This document shows positions 34,465-42,284 of a stretch of DNA of 64,000 bases, one piece after another (position 1 is the stretch's first letter; each line of letters starts with the position of its first letter). Under the pieces are notes generated by a model. The model saw only the letters and a program-made list of their open reading frames with translations, did no database searches and was not told the origin of the DNA. This stretch comes from Bacteroidaceae bacterium. GTDB lineage: Bacteria; Bacteroidota; Bacteroidia; Bacteroidales; Bacteroidaceae. Made by a program: the position numbers and the translations under genes. Where the stretch lies: NCBI GenBank assembly GCA_017398805.1, contig JAFQEZ010000095.1, forward strand, positions 1 through 64,000. The letters are read 5' to 3'.

Positions 34465-34500
34465 AAGCCCTTGTATTATAATAAAATGCAAGGGCTTTTT
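34465..34500 (+). terminator. Terminator of the early operon
   Basis: AAGCCCTTG and CAAGGGCTT pair around a 15-nt loop, followed by a T-run. It closes the rightward early operon. Confidence 0.8.
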
Positions 34501-34523
34501 GTTATAAGTTTGTTGAAAATGAG

Positions 34524-34531
34524 TATTTTTG
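34524..34531 (+). promoter_or_regulatory. -7 box of a middle promoter
   Basis: TATTTTTG fits TAnnTTTG. It is 16 bp before the chosen ATG of the next gene and after the early terminator, so that gene would be separately controlled. Confidence 0.5.
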
Positions 34532-34546
34532 CAGAAAATCGTATAT

Positions 34547-34852
34547 ATGCCTCGAGGACGCGATAAGGAATTGATAAAACGCAGAGATGAAGCGTTGTGC
34601 CGTCGCTATTATTATTGGACAGAAAAACAGCGGCTCCGTTTCGATGATGCTTTGAAAGTGTTGTCGAAAGAGGAGTTTTTTATATCCGAAGAGCGCATAT
34701 TGGCTATAATTCGCCGTAAGTGCAAAGAACTCGACGATATTGCACTTTCTATTCCGGCACGCATAAAGAAGCCGAGATTAACTCTCAAGCAGCTTGAACT
34801 GTTCAGTGATGAAGCAGGCGAGAGCATCTCGGCACTCCGTAAGAAGGTCTAA
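34547..34852 (+). CDS. Small protein at the early-late boundary, possible late regulator
   Basis: This 101-residue basic protein starts MPRGRDKELIKRRDEALCRR. The reading from the upstream TTG (34529) is rejected because it would overlap the -7 box. Residues of about 45-70 (EFFISEERILAIIRRKCKEL) could hold a helix-turn-helix. It is in the location of Mu mor/C, between early and late genes, and has its own promoter. It overlaps the convergent gene by 4 bp. The regulatory role is inferred from position only. Confidence 0.6.
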   Translation: MPRGRDKELIKRRDEALCRRYYYWTEKQRLRFDDALKVLSKEEFFISEERILAIIRRKCKELDDIALSIPARIKKPRLTLKQLELFSDEAGESISALRKKV

Positions 34853-35286
34853 TCTATATCCTCGTGGATGTCGAATTGATACATCTGTTCATAAACCTTG
34901 ATATTGCCCGGTAAAGTATAATCGCGTGATTTAATACGTGACAAGGGACTGACACCCTTGCATAACTCTTCGCATTGCAGAGCTCTGAATATTCGCTTCG
35001 CAAACTGTTGGCGCTCGATGATGCTGTCCTCTTGTGTGGAACCTATATGGGTGTCGTCGTAACAATCGATGGCAAGACGTACAACTACGCTGCCATCTCC
35101 CTTTTGAGCTCCGGAATAACCGAGGTCTTTCCAACTTATTTCGGTGTTTCCGACAAGTACGCATGGGAATGTAACGGGGTATGTATCTTCGTTTGTTTCG
35201 AGCTGCCCGGTATCTTCATCTACATACGACAGTTCCGGTATCTCTTCTTTGATGTGTCGCAACATCTTTAATAAAAGTTCTTCCAT
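34849..35286 (-). CDS. Tail terminator/completion-like protein
   Basis: This 145-residue protein begins MEELLLKMLRHIKEEIPEL and has the beta-rich SVVVRLAIDCYDDTHIG segment that resembles small tail terminator or Gp37/completion proteins of Mu-like and siphoviruses. It is the last gene of the leftward head-gene block, 10 bp downstream of the gpG-like gene. The assignment is by position and fold resemblance. Confidence 0.55.
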   Translation of the reverse strand: MEELLLKMLRHIKEEIPELSYVDEDTGQLETNEDTYPVTFPCVLVGNTEISWKDLGYSGAQKGDGSVVVRLAIDCYDDTHIGSTQEDSIIERQQFAKRIFRALQCEELCKGVSPLSRIKSRDYTLPGNIKVYEQMYQFDIHEDID

Positions 35287-35296
35287 AGGATTGTGG

Positions 35297-35878
35297 TTAT
35301 AGGTTGTTAAACATTTGGGCTATTTGATTGACAGCAGCCTGTTCTATGGCTTCGTGTATTTCGGGTGCGTTATTCAAGAACATTCGCTGTGGAATTTTAA
35401 TAGTGATGTCGAGTTTCTTTTTCTTTGTAATGGCAAGGGCTTTCCTTACATTGAACTCGTTTTTATCCTTGCCTTTGGTCTTGTGGTACATAGCCCAAGC
35501 GAAACGTCGCATTTTAGGCGTTACTGTCGGGTGTATATTTATCGTGCCACCAAAGTTGTGTATGCCGGCATACGGCAGGTCGGTGAAAACTCGCACCCTT
35601 GCGTCGCCTGTGGTGTAGCGGATAGACTTCATAAGCACTTTGCGTTCTGATAACAAAGGTCCGTGGCTGTTGGCTGCTTTTCTGGTGTTTACCATTTGTC
35701 GCTTTGTTTTTGGCCAAGGGTGCACAGTTCCGCCTGTAAGATGGCCGCCTCTGCGGAAGTTGTCCTGGAAGTGGGCTTGTGCAATTTCGCCTGCCATTCT
35801 TGGCCACTTGTTGCGTCGATAGTCGTCTAATTCTTTTCGCTTTTGCTCAAAAAAACGGCTTAATTCTTCGGGTTTCAT
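35297..35878 (-). CDS. Virion morphogenesis protein (Mu gpG-like)
   Basis: This 193-residue basic protein matches the phage virion morphogenesis (gpG/tail completion) family. The visible signatures are IAQAHFQDNFRRGGHLTGG near residue 30, VRVFTDLPYAGIHNFGG and the closing IPQRMFLNNAPEIHE. It is expected to act in head completion and head-tail joining. It follows the MuF-like gene after an 86-bp gap that contains a candidate small RNA on the opposite strand. Confidence 0.8.
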   Translation of the reverse strand: MKPEELSRFFEQKRKELDDYRRNKWPRMAGEIAQAHFQDNFRRGGHLTGGTVHPWPKTKRQMVNTRKAANSHGPLLSERKVLMKSIRYTTGDARVRVFTDLPYAGIHNFGGTINIHPTVTPKMRRFAWAMYHKTKGKDKNEFNVRKALAITKKKKLDITIKIPQRMFLNNAPEIHEAIEQAAVNQIAQMFNNL

Positions 35879-35889
35879 AAAAAAGTATT

Positions 35890-35897
35890 TATATTTG
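35890..35897 (+). promoter_or_regulatory. -7 box of a candidate sRNA promoter
   Basis: TATATTTG with TTCG 19 bp upstream (35867-35870) points rightward into the gap between the gpG-like and MuF-like genes, opposite to both genes. Confidence 0.5.
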
Positions 35898-35903
35898 CAT
35901 CAC

Positions 35904-35981
35904 AAAGTCGCCGCGTAGCGCGAGAGATCAAGCTTGGGACTTTGTGTAATTGCGAGGTAGTTCACTACTTCGCAATTTTCG
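35904..35981 (+). ncRNA. Candidate phage small RNA
   Basis: Downstream of the promoter box at 35890, the plus strand shows a closing stem CACAAAGTC (35901-35909) with GACTTTGTG (35938-35946). It encloses a CGCG-TAG-CGCG hairpin. A second large hairpin (35948-35977, AATTGCGA...TCGCAATT) follows and ends in TTTT, like a rho-independent terminator. No plus-strand gene follows. The 3' hairpin overlaps the last bases of the MuF-like gene. The same structures could instead act in the leftward mRNA as an attenuator. Confidence 0.45.
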
Positions 35982-37347
35982 TTATTAGTTCAATTATAGC
36001 ATCCTTTACCTTGTTCTTTTCGCCGATATTGAAAATGTCTGTAGTAAATGCGGTTGCTTTACCCTTGTAAACGATATAGCATTTTTTGATTATACCCTCT
36101 GAAAAATCGGCGTGTCTTCCGTAAATATCATTAGCGATATTGAGCATGCTGATTTTTTTCTCCCCATAATGCATATCAAGGTCAAGAACGACACATTCAC
36201 AACCTTGCTCTATAGCTGATCTAAAAGCGTTTTTTACTCCGTTCTTACCCATAATACCCTTTCTGTCACCGACAAGCCCGTCAATTCGATATTCAGGATT
36301 CTTGTGTCCAGGCATATTGCATTCGCGGTAGTCGGGGCGAATTACAACCTTTGCGTCCTCGAAAGAGTCAAGTATGGCGCGTGCGGCACGCACGTTGTCT
36401 GCCAGGTCTTTGTCGTCGGCTATAAAACTGACTGTAAGGCGACCTTTGGAGGGCTTGTCGGTATAGTATTCGTTCTGCTCGTAATGTTCCAACAGACGGG
36501 CTTTTACGGCCTCGTCGGCATTATCTCCTGCATTGGCTATATACGGGTGGGTGTTGGAAAAGAGTTTTGCGTCTTTCCCGGGGTTATTCTCAAGCCCTGG
36601 GTGTGGTTTCTCTTCGTCGGCATTCGGTGGCAGTTCTGTTACCGGCTCGGTTGTGGCACGCAAGTCGCATTTGCAATTCCAACGGTCTCCTGGACGGTGC
36701 TGGTTCCAGAACTCGTCGTTCACAGGGCGGACTATGTTCCAAAACGGCAAATGGTCTTTGCCTGGTGTCGGGCTTGTTGATGGCAACCATTTGAGGTTGG
36801 GGAATATGTCCTGGTTCTCGATGAACCGTCGCCAGTCGGCTGCTTGCTGAGCTCTGAGAACTGCGGTGTTGTATTCTGTGTTCAACCATTTGCGGCACTG
36901 ATGATCTGCGATAGGTAGAACATCCTTATACCACTGTTCGAATGGCTTTAGATTGCCGTCCTCGTCGCGCAGTTTGCTGACCATATCGCTTTGCATACGG
37001 TGGACCTTGAACGCTGAGAAGACTCCGTTGTTGTATCTTAATGCCTGGTAGAACTTGTATTCAGGGTCTATGCCTAAAGTGATATCCTTATCTGCGTTGC
37101 CGGGGAACGCCTTATCGACAGCTTGATTGTACGAGCTTCGTACATAATCGAATAGTTCCTGCTGAACATCGGTAAGGGCGTGCTTGCGCTGCTTGTAGAA
37201 CTTGTCGAGGCATCGACGCATAAAAGCTTCATCGAAAGTGAAAGAGGCTTCAGGTGTGTCGTCGGCATTATAATAAAGGCGGTTTACTACCAGTCTAAAG
37301 CTGCCCCGTCGTCCTTCGGGGCGAACCCGAAAAAACGCATAAACCAA
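35965..37347 (-). CDS. Mu F-like minor head protein with C-terminal extension
   Basis: This protein of up to 460 residues contains the Phage_Mu_F domain in the middle (about 120-250), with the typical PGKDHLPFWNIVRPVNDEFW and RPGDRWNCKCDLR segments. Residues of about 300-460 form an extra domain (RLTVSFIADDKDLADNVRAA, then NPEYRIDGLVGDRKGIMGKN and CECVVLDLDMHYG). It resembles nuclease/tRNase-type toxin domains that are often attached to MuF proteins, but I cannot name it. The N-terminus overlaps the portal gene by 61 bp; a shorter start is possible because the family consensus seems to begin near RLYYNADD. Confidence 0.78.
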   Translation of the reverse strand: MVYAFFRVRPEGRRGSFRLVVNRLYYNADDTPEASFTFDEAFMRRCLDKFYKQRKHALTDVQQELFDYVRSSYNQAVDKAFPGNADKDITLGIDPEYKFYQALRYNNGVFSAFKVHRMQSDMVSKLRDEDGNLKPFEQWYKDVLPIADHQCRKWLNTEYNTAVLRAQQAADWRRFIENQDIFPNLKWLPSTSPTPGKDHLPFWNIVRPVNDEFWNQHRPGDRWNCKCDLRATTEPVTELPPNADEEKPHPGLENNPGKDAKLFSNTHPYIANAGDNADEAVKARLLEHYEQNEYYTDKPSKGRLTVSFIADDKDLADNVRAARAILDSFEDAKVVIRPDYRECNMPGHKNPEYRIDGLVGDRKGIMGKNGVKNAFRSAIEQGCECVVLDLDMHYGEKKISMLNIANDIYGRHADFSEGIIKKCYIVYKGKATAFTTDIFNIGEKNKVKDAIIELITKIAK

Positions 37348-38639
37348 TCTTTGAAGGTGCGCTTTTTCTCTTGTTGTTTCTGTTGTTTGTCGTTGTACTC
37401 CTCCTCGTCCTCTTCCTGTTTGTTTGCGACAGGCGCGGACGCGATGGATTCAGCCATAGCCTGGTGTTCCTTTTTCAGTTGCTCATAGTTCTTGGGCTTG
37501 TCGATACCGAACTCCTCATACAGATAGTCGTCATCGACGGGCAGGTTGAATGTGTTGCGCAGCTGAGTCAGGATTGACATCTTTGTGTTGGCGTCCACCT
37601 CTTTTGGTTCCGGAAAACAAAATTCTCCTCCTGTTGTGTCAATGCCCATTGCGGCAAAAATCTCCGTCATATCGTAGTTGAGTACATTCAGTACATAACG
37701 ACGATCTGACTTTGCTACTTGGTCCTCGACTTTTTTGTGTACAGTTCCCAATGCCTGTGTGCCGTTCTCGGAGGACTCTGTTGTCAATGTGTTGCCGAGT
37801 ATGAGCTTTGAGATCTCATTGTTGCAGCGTTCGCACAGTCTCTCGTAAACATCAGCGCTGCCTGTCTTGTTACCGGCTTCGCGTAGTTGCAGTTCGGTGT
37901 CCTTTGAGTGTACGAATACGGCGAGACTGCCGGCATTGGCGGCATCGTTGATTGCGCGTTGGCGTGCATCGTCATCGTTGGTGTCATATATGTACTCCTG
38001 TATGGGCATACCGAACACCTCGGAGAACTGTGCCCAATCTGCTGTTGTGTTTCGTTTGTATATAACCCAAGGAGCTGCTTTGGCAAGCAGGCCAAGCTCG
38101 TCCTCTGAACCAACGAAAAGCAGGTCGGGGTACTCATCCCAGGAGGTGCCTGTAATGTCCGTCTGGTGGCGCAGTATAATACGACGCACAGGGTCGGCGT
38201 GTTTGCGCGGAATGAGGTCGTAGTTTACCCACTCCCCATTCTTGTAGAATTGGCACAGTGTAAAGCCCCAAAACTTTGCGTCCAGAATATCGGCAATAAG
38301 GCTGCTGAACCAAGGCGATGCAATCTGCTCGTTTACCTTGTCATCGGGTTTGCCGTTCTTTCGGAATTCAATTTCAGAACAAAGCACCGCGTTCTTTCGC
38401 TTTTCGATAACACAGGTGAGGTGCGTATCCATCAGGATGTCGCTGTACAGGTCAAACAGTTTGTAACGGCGGGTATAATCGACATTCTCGGCAGATTTTA
38501 CGGCTGATGTGTAGTCTGATATATCAATGCCAAATCGTTTGGGCTGAGTCAGTACAATTGTATTGGGTTGTTTTTGTCCCGGGCGCGGGGTGTGACCTCC
38601 TACTGTTATCTGCCCGGCTTTCTTTTTTCTCTTGCTCAT
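37287..38639 (-). CDS. Portal protein, Mu gp29-like (DUF935)
   Basis: This 450-residue protein matches the DUF935/Mu gp29 portal family: an N-terminal region with PKRFGIDISDYTSAVKSAEN, and the core CVIEKRKNAVLCSEIEF, FWGFTLCQFYKNG and LILGNTLTTESSENGTQALG signatures. It forms the dodecameric channel for DNA packaging at one vertex. Its C-terminus is charged and low-complexity (Glu/Lys/Gln-rich, about residues 400-435). It lies between gp36-like and MuF genes, as in Mu. Confidence 0.9.
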   Translation of the reverse strand: MSKRKKKAGQITVGGHTPRPGQKQPNTIVLTQPKRFGIDISDYTSAVKSAENVDYTRRYKLFDLYSDILMDTHLTCVIEKRKNAVLCSEIEFRKNGKPDDKVNEQIASPWFSSLIADILDAKFWGFTLCQFYKNGEWVNYDLIPRKHADPVRRIILRHQTDITGTSWDEYPDLLFVGSEDELGLLAKAAPWVIYKRNTTADWAQFSEVFGMPIQEYIYDTNDDDARQRAINDAANAGSLAVFVHSKDTELQLREAGNKTGSADVYERLCERCNNEISKLILGNTLTTESSENGTQALGTVHKKVEDQVAKSDRRYVLNVLNYDMTEIFAAMGIDTTGGEFCFPEPKEVDANTKMSILTQLRNTFNLPVDDDYLYEEFGIDKPKNYEQLKKEHQAMAESIASAPVANKQEEDEEEYNDKQQKQQEKKRTFKDWFMRFFGFAPKDDGAALDW

Positions 38640-38640
38640 A

Positions 38641-39066
38641 TCAGAAATGGTTTACTCGTTTGCGATTACTCTTTACGAGGAATGTTGAGTTTGCGGCCCG
38701 TTCCTCCTCGGGCAATAAGGGTGCACCGTCTATGGATATTTTCTCGTTTGCCACCTGGTGCATCCATTCAACGGCTCGTTCGTAACGGTCTTTGCGTACT
38801 TGAGATAACTTTTGCGGGTTGTGGATGCAGAAGATGTGATATACGGCGATATCGACAACCATCATCAGCACAAGCTGATTTCGGGCATCTCCTGTTGCCG
38901 AGAATATACTGTCGCAGTCGTATCGTTTGGATAGATAGCAACGCATTTCGGCAATAGCTCTATCCTCGCAAATCTCCACTATGCCTATGTCTTCGCGTAC
39001 CAGAGCATCCAATATCTCTCGATGGATGCTTGCGTCATAGTCGGTTAGTTCTACAAATTGACTCAT
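38641..39066 (-). CDS. DUF1320 protein, Mu gp36-like
   Basis: This 141-residue protein starts MSQFVELTDYDASIHREIL; the longer reading to 39201 lies inside the terminase gene. The pattern of an EICEDRAIAEMRCYLSKRYD helix followed by LVLMMVVDIAVYHIFCIH and VRKDRYERAVEWMHQVANEK matches DUF1320, the Mu gp36 head-tail connector family. It lies 1 bp before the portal gene, which suggests coupling. Confidence 0.82.
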   Translation of the reverse strand: MSQFVELTDYDASIHREILDALVREDIGIVEICEDRAIAEMRCYLSKRYDCDSIFSATGDARNQLVLMMVVDIAVYHIFCIHNPQKLSQVRKDRYERAVEWMHQVANEKISIDGAPLLPEEERAANSTFLVKSNRKRVNHF

Positions 39067-39082
39067 AATATTGGGGTTAAGG

Positions 39083-40615
39083 TTATAGTCTATGTTTGTT
39101 CTTGCTCCTCTGGCTTCGGCGTGATTGTGTCGTTGCCGGTTCACTGTTCCGTAGTGTCTTGTCAATAATACGGTTGCCACCCTCAACTGCATCAGGACCA
39201 TCGGCAGGGTATTTGAGTGTGAGGGTAAAGAGTTTGAATTGATCCTCGAGCTCTTTCATATGCGGGTTGTCCTTTTCGGCCTCATTGAGGATGAGATTAC
39301 CGTCGCGGTTCATCGGTTCAAGGTTGGCCTCGATACGGGTTGCCTTCTCGGTTTTCTTTTCCTCGTCGCCACGAATGTAGAGTGATACATTGCGCTCTTT
39401 ACGAACCTTTGCCACAAGAGGTTTGAATACCTGCTGAAAAAAAGGATCCTGCAACTTGTTATTCTCCATGTAGCAATAGACATTGGTTTTGCCACCGACA
39501 AAATCAAGCAGCTTGACATACCAGTCTATGAACTCGGAGTTCAACGCTTTATCCAGGAATGTTTTTATTACATACAGTTTGCCGTTCAACTTTCCGAGCA
39601 GACTGACTGTCTTGAACGATTTGCCTTTTTTGCTTTTGCCTTCACCTGGTGCGGGGTCCCCGTATGCTACAAGAAACTTAAACTTTGACAGAGGGGGTAC
39701 CTTGCCGTATGTGATAGTTGTAAATATTTCGCCCTCTGATATCGGGTTATTGTAATACTCGCCCTGTACGGTCTTTTTGCTGATTTTTGAGAGAGTGCGG
39801 TCTATATCCTCCTCGCTGTTCTTTTCGGGCCACGATGATACTCCGTTCTTGTCGCGAATGTTCACAATGTCCCAATGGTCGGCCATTTCGCCTGCGCGTT
39901 TTACACAGCAATCCTTTGCTATAAGGTTTCCGCAAAAGATGATAAGGGTCGGTTCTGAAACAGAACGAGTAGGATACAATGCTTTTTCCCACCATTCCCA
40001 ACGCTTGTTGATGATATCGGGGTTCTTGCAATCCTCGTCGGTATCGAAGTCATCGACGAGCAAGATATCGGGACGTATGGCCTCGTTACGAGAACCACGA
40101 GGAGACTGTCCCGCACCGATGGCGCGGAACGCTGCACCCCCTTTGGTTATGAACTCGTCGGCGGTCCAATTGCCAAGAGATTGTTGCTTGCCGTAATAGG
40201 CAATTATGCGCTGGTTTGCTTCGAAGTTTACACGATAGGGGTCCAACAGACGAACGGCATTGTCCTTGCTGTTGGAGGTGATGATGATATTCTTCTTTCT
40301 GCCTGTTAGTACAAGGTATGACACGATGAACATTGTAATGGTTGATTTTGCCAGCTCTCGCGACCAGGACAAAACTTCGAACCATTCATCGTTTGCCAAG
40401 ATACGCTTAATGGCTCTTTTCTGGAATGGTGCGAATTCATACTTTGCATATCCAGGATAGAAAAACTTAATCCACTCTATGGGATGAGCTTCGAGCCATA
40501 GGCGATGCTTCTCGCGTTCGGCGTGTGTCATATTTTTATCGACAGGCGTCGAGCGTGCAATCTCCTCTTTGTATTTCTCCCAATCGTTAAGGGCTTGTTT
40601 GTCTATTTGTTTCAT
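39083..40615 (-). CDS. Terminase large subunit, Mu gp28-like
   Basis: This 510-residue packaging motor has an ATPase domain with deviant Walker A VLSWSRELAKST near residue 87 and Walker B DILLVDDFDTDEDC near residue 190. The nuclease domain begins LVAYGDPAPGEGKSKKGKSF near residue 315 and ends with a DPFFQQVF segment. It should translocate DNA into the prohead using ATP; in Mu the headful cut occurs in host flanking DNA. Its start overlaps the end of the small-subunit gene by 4 bp. Confidence 0.9.
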   Translation of the reverse strand: MKQIDKQALNDWEKYKEEIARSTPVDKNMTHAEREKHRLWLEAHPIEWIKFFYPGYAKYEFAPFQKRAIKRILANDEWFEVLSWSRELAKSTITMFIVSYLVLTGRKKNIIITSNSKDNAVRLLDPYRVNFEANQRIIAYYGKQQSLGNWTADEFITKGGAAFRAIGAGQSPRGSRNEAIRPDILLVDDFDTDEDCKNPDIINKRWEWWEKALYPTRSVSEPTLIIFCGNLIAKDCCVKRAGEMADHWDIVNIRDKNGVSSWPEKNSEEDIDRTLSKISKKTVQGEYYNNPISEGEIFTTITYGKVPPLSKFKFLVAYGDPAPGEGKSKKGKSFKTVSLLGKLNGKLYVIKTFLDKALNSEFIDWYVKLLDFVGGKTNVYCYMENNKLQDPFFQQVFKPLVAKVRKERNVSLYIRGDEEKKTEKATRIEANLEPMNRDGNLILNEAEKDNPHMKELEDQFKLFTLTLKYPADGPDAVEGGNRIIDKTLRNSEPATTQSRRSQRSKNKHRL

Positions 40616-41055
40616 AGCAGTGATTTAATGAAAGAGTCTGCTGTAGTTGTTAGTTGTTTTGCTTTCTCAAGGTCGTATGCCTTGACGAATTCTATCAGGC
40701 GTGTAAGCACGCTGATGACATCTGCAATACCGACATCGGTCTCCATATTCTTTATGGCTGCCGAAAGCTTGCCGAGAATGTCAGCCTCCTTGCTTGTCGG
40801 GTATCGTTCGCCCTCTGGCTTTTCTGAGATGGCGCGATTTATCTCTGCGACCTGCCTGTACAAGCTGCGTACCTGTTCCTCGCGGGTAAGGGTTATTCCG
40901 ACCTTGTGCTCCTCCCATTTGCCAGCGTTGATCCATTTGTTTACTGTCACGCGCGAAACACCTACCTTGTCGGCAATTTCCTGTTGTGTAAGGTTTTCTT
41001 TCAGGAATAGCGTCTTTGCCCATTCCTTCTTTTGGGTATTGGTTAATTCTGCCAT
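40612..41055 (-). CDS. Terminase small subunit-like, HTH protein (Mu gp27 position)
   Basis: This 147-residue protein has an N-terminal helix-turn-helix (TQQEIADKVGVSRVTVNKWI, residues of about 24-43) followed by a helical C-terminus (KEADILGKLSAAIKNMETDV). The gene occupies the place of the small terminase subunit, directly before the large one, and overlaps it by 4 bp. It is the first gene of the leftward late block. Confidence 0.75.
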   Translation of the reverse strand: MAELTNTQKKEWAKTLFLKENLTQQEIADKVGVSRVTVNKWINAGKWEEHKVGITLTREEQVRSLYRQVAEINRAISEKPEGERYPTSKEADILGKLSAAIKNMETDVGIADVISVLTRLIEFVKAYDLEKAKQLTTTADSFIKSLL

Positions 41056-41115
41056 TTTGACCTCCTTTTTTATTGCAAAATTCGCTGTAAAAATGGTAAT
41101 AAAAAAAGCAGTTCC

Positions 41116-41147
41116 GCATCATAACGTTTTAAGACGGCATCATAACG
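41116..41147. promoter_or_regulatory. Direct repeat of GCATCATAACG between divergent late operons
   Basis: GCATCATAACG occurs at 41116-41126 and 41137-41147, exactly 21 bp apart, two helical turns. It lies in the 120-bp space between the two divergent late transcription units. It could bind a late activator, comparable to Mu C or Mor, but no direct evidence exists. Confidence 0.5.
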
Positions 41148-41223
41148 CTGTAAAGTTTTATGATAAAATGGCGATTTGTTCAGCAATAAAAAAGAGCTCA
41201 ATTTTGCATTGACAACAGCAAAA

Positions 41224-42273
41224 ATGACAAGCGGAATGAGTAAGTATTTTAATATGAAAATTGACGGGCGATCCTGTACGATTTATCTGTATGGAGACAT
41301 TGGAGACTGCTACGATGTACGTAGCGGTGATATAGCCCGTGAGCTCGCGGAGGCCGAGGCGAATTGCGAGAGAATAGATGTGCGCATTAACAGTAATGGC
41401 GGCGATGTATTTTCCGGAATAGCCATTTTTAATCTGTTGAGGAATAGCAGAGCTGATATACATATCTATATAGATGGTGTTGCTGCAAGTATGGCAAGTG
41501 TGATTGCCCTGTGCGGTAAACCTGTCGAGATGAGCAAGTATGCCAGGTTGATGCTGCATAGTGTCTCGGGAGGTTGCTATGGCAACAAGAAAGAGATGCA
41601 GAGGTGTATCAGTGAGATTGAAAGTTTGGAGGACACATTGAGCCAAATGTATTCCGTAAGATTGGGCGTAGCCAAGGAGGAGATTAAGGCTCTGTATTTC
41701 GACAATGAAGATCATTGGCTGACTGCTGACGAGGCTTTGAATTTGGGATTTATTGATGCGATATACGATGCAGACCCTGTTCCGGTGGACAGTACCCCTG
41801 AACAGATATACACAATATTCAATAACCGGCTTGAAAAGCCACAAAAATTTAATCAAATGAATTTAGACGAATTGAAAAAGCGACCTTGCTTCAAGGATTG
41901 CGCTACCGATGATGATGCCTACAAGGTAATCGGTAACTTGGAAACAGAAGCCGGCAAAGTGTCCGGGTTGGAGAAAGAGAATGCTCAGCTCAAAGATGAG
42001 ATTAAGGCTTACAAGGATAAGGCCGAGGCAGATGCTGCCAATGAGAGAAAGGCTCTCCTTGATGCAGCAGAGGAGGACGGCCGTATTGATGCCGGCACTC
42101 GTTCCATCTATGAGAATATGCTGAAGGAACACCCAGAGGATGGCAAGAAAGCTCTTAAAGCTCTTGCTCCCAAACGCAAGGTGTTGAATGACCTTAAGGT
42201 TACTCCCGGCAATGAGAGTCCTTGGGAGATGCGTCAGCGTCAAATCAGAGAAAATAGAAACAACCGTAAATAA
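41224..42273 (+). CDS. ClpP-like head maturation protease with scaffold-like tail
   Basis: This 349-residue protein joins a ClpP/S14-like protease to a scaffold-type C-terminus. Strand INSNGGDVFSGIAIFN and the nucleophile region GVAASMASVIALCG (candidate serine in the AASMAS motif), with the histidine region KYARLMLHSVSGG, fill residues of about 50-125. From about residue 212 (MNLDELKKRPCFKDCATDD) a long helical, charged region resembles a scaffold. I use the ATG at 41224, not the in-frame TTG at 41176. It is the first rightward late gene. Confidence 0.85.
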   Translation: MTSGMSKYFNMKIDGRSCTIYLYGDIGDCYDVRSGDIARELAEAEANCERIDVRINSNGGDVFSGIAIFNLLRNSRADIHIYIDGVAASMASVIALCGKPVEMSKYARLMLHSVSGGCYGNKKEMQRCISEIESLEDTLSQMYSVRLGVAKEEIKALYFDNEDHWLTADEALNLGFIDAIYDADPVPVDSTPEQIYTIFNNRLEKPQKFNQMNLDELKKRPCFKDCATDDDAYKVIGNLETEAGKVSGLEKENAQLKDEIKAYKDKAEADAANERKALLDAAEEDGRIDAGTRSIYENMLKEHPEDGKKALKALAPKRKVLNDLKVTPGNESPWEMRQRQIRENRNNRK

Positions 42274-42284
42274 ATTGTGAGATT

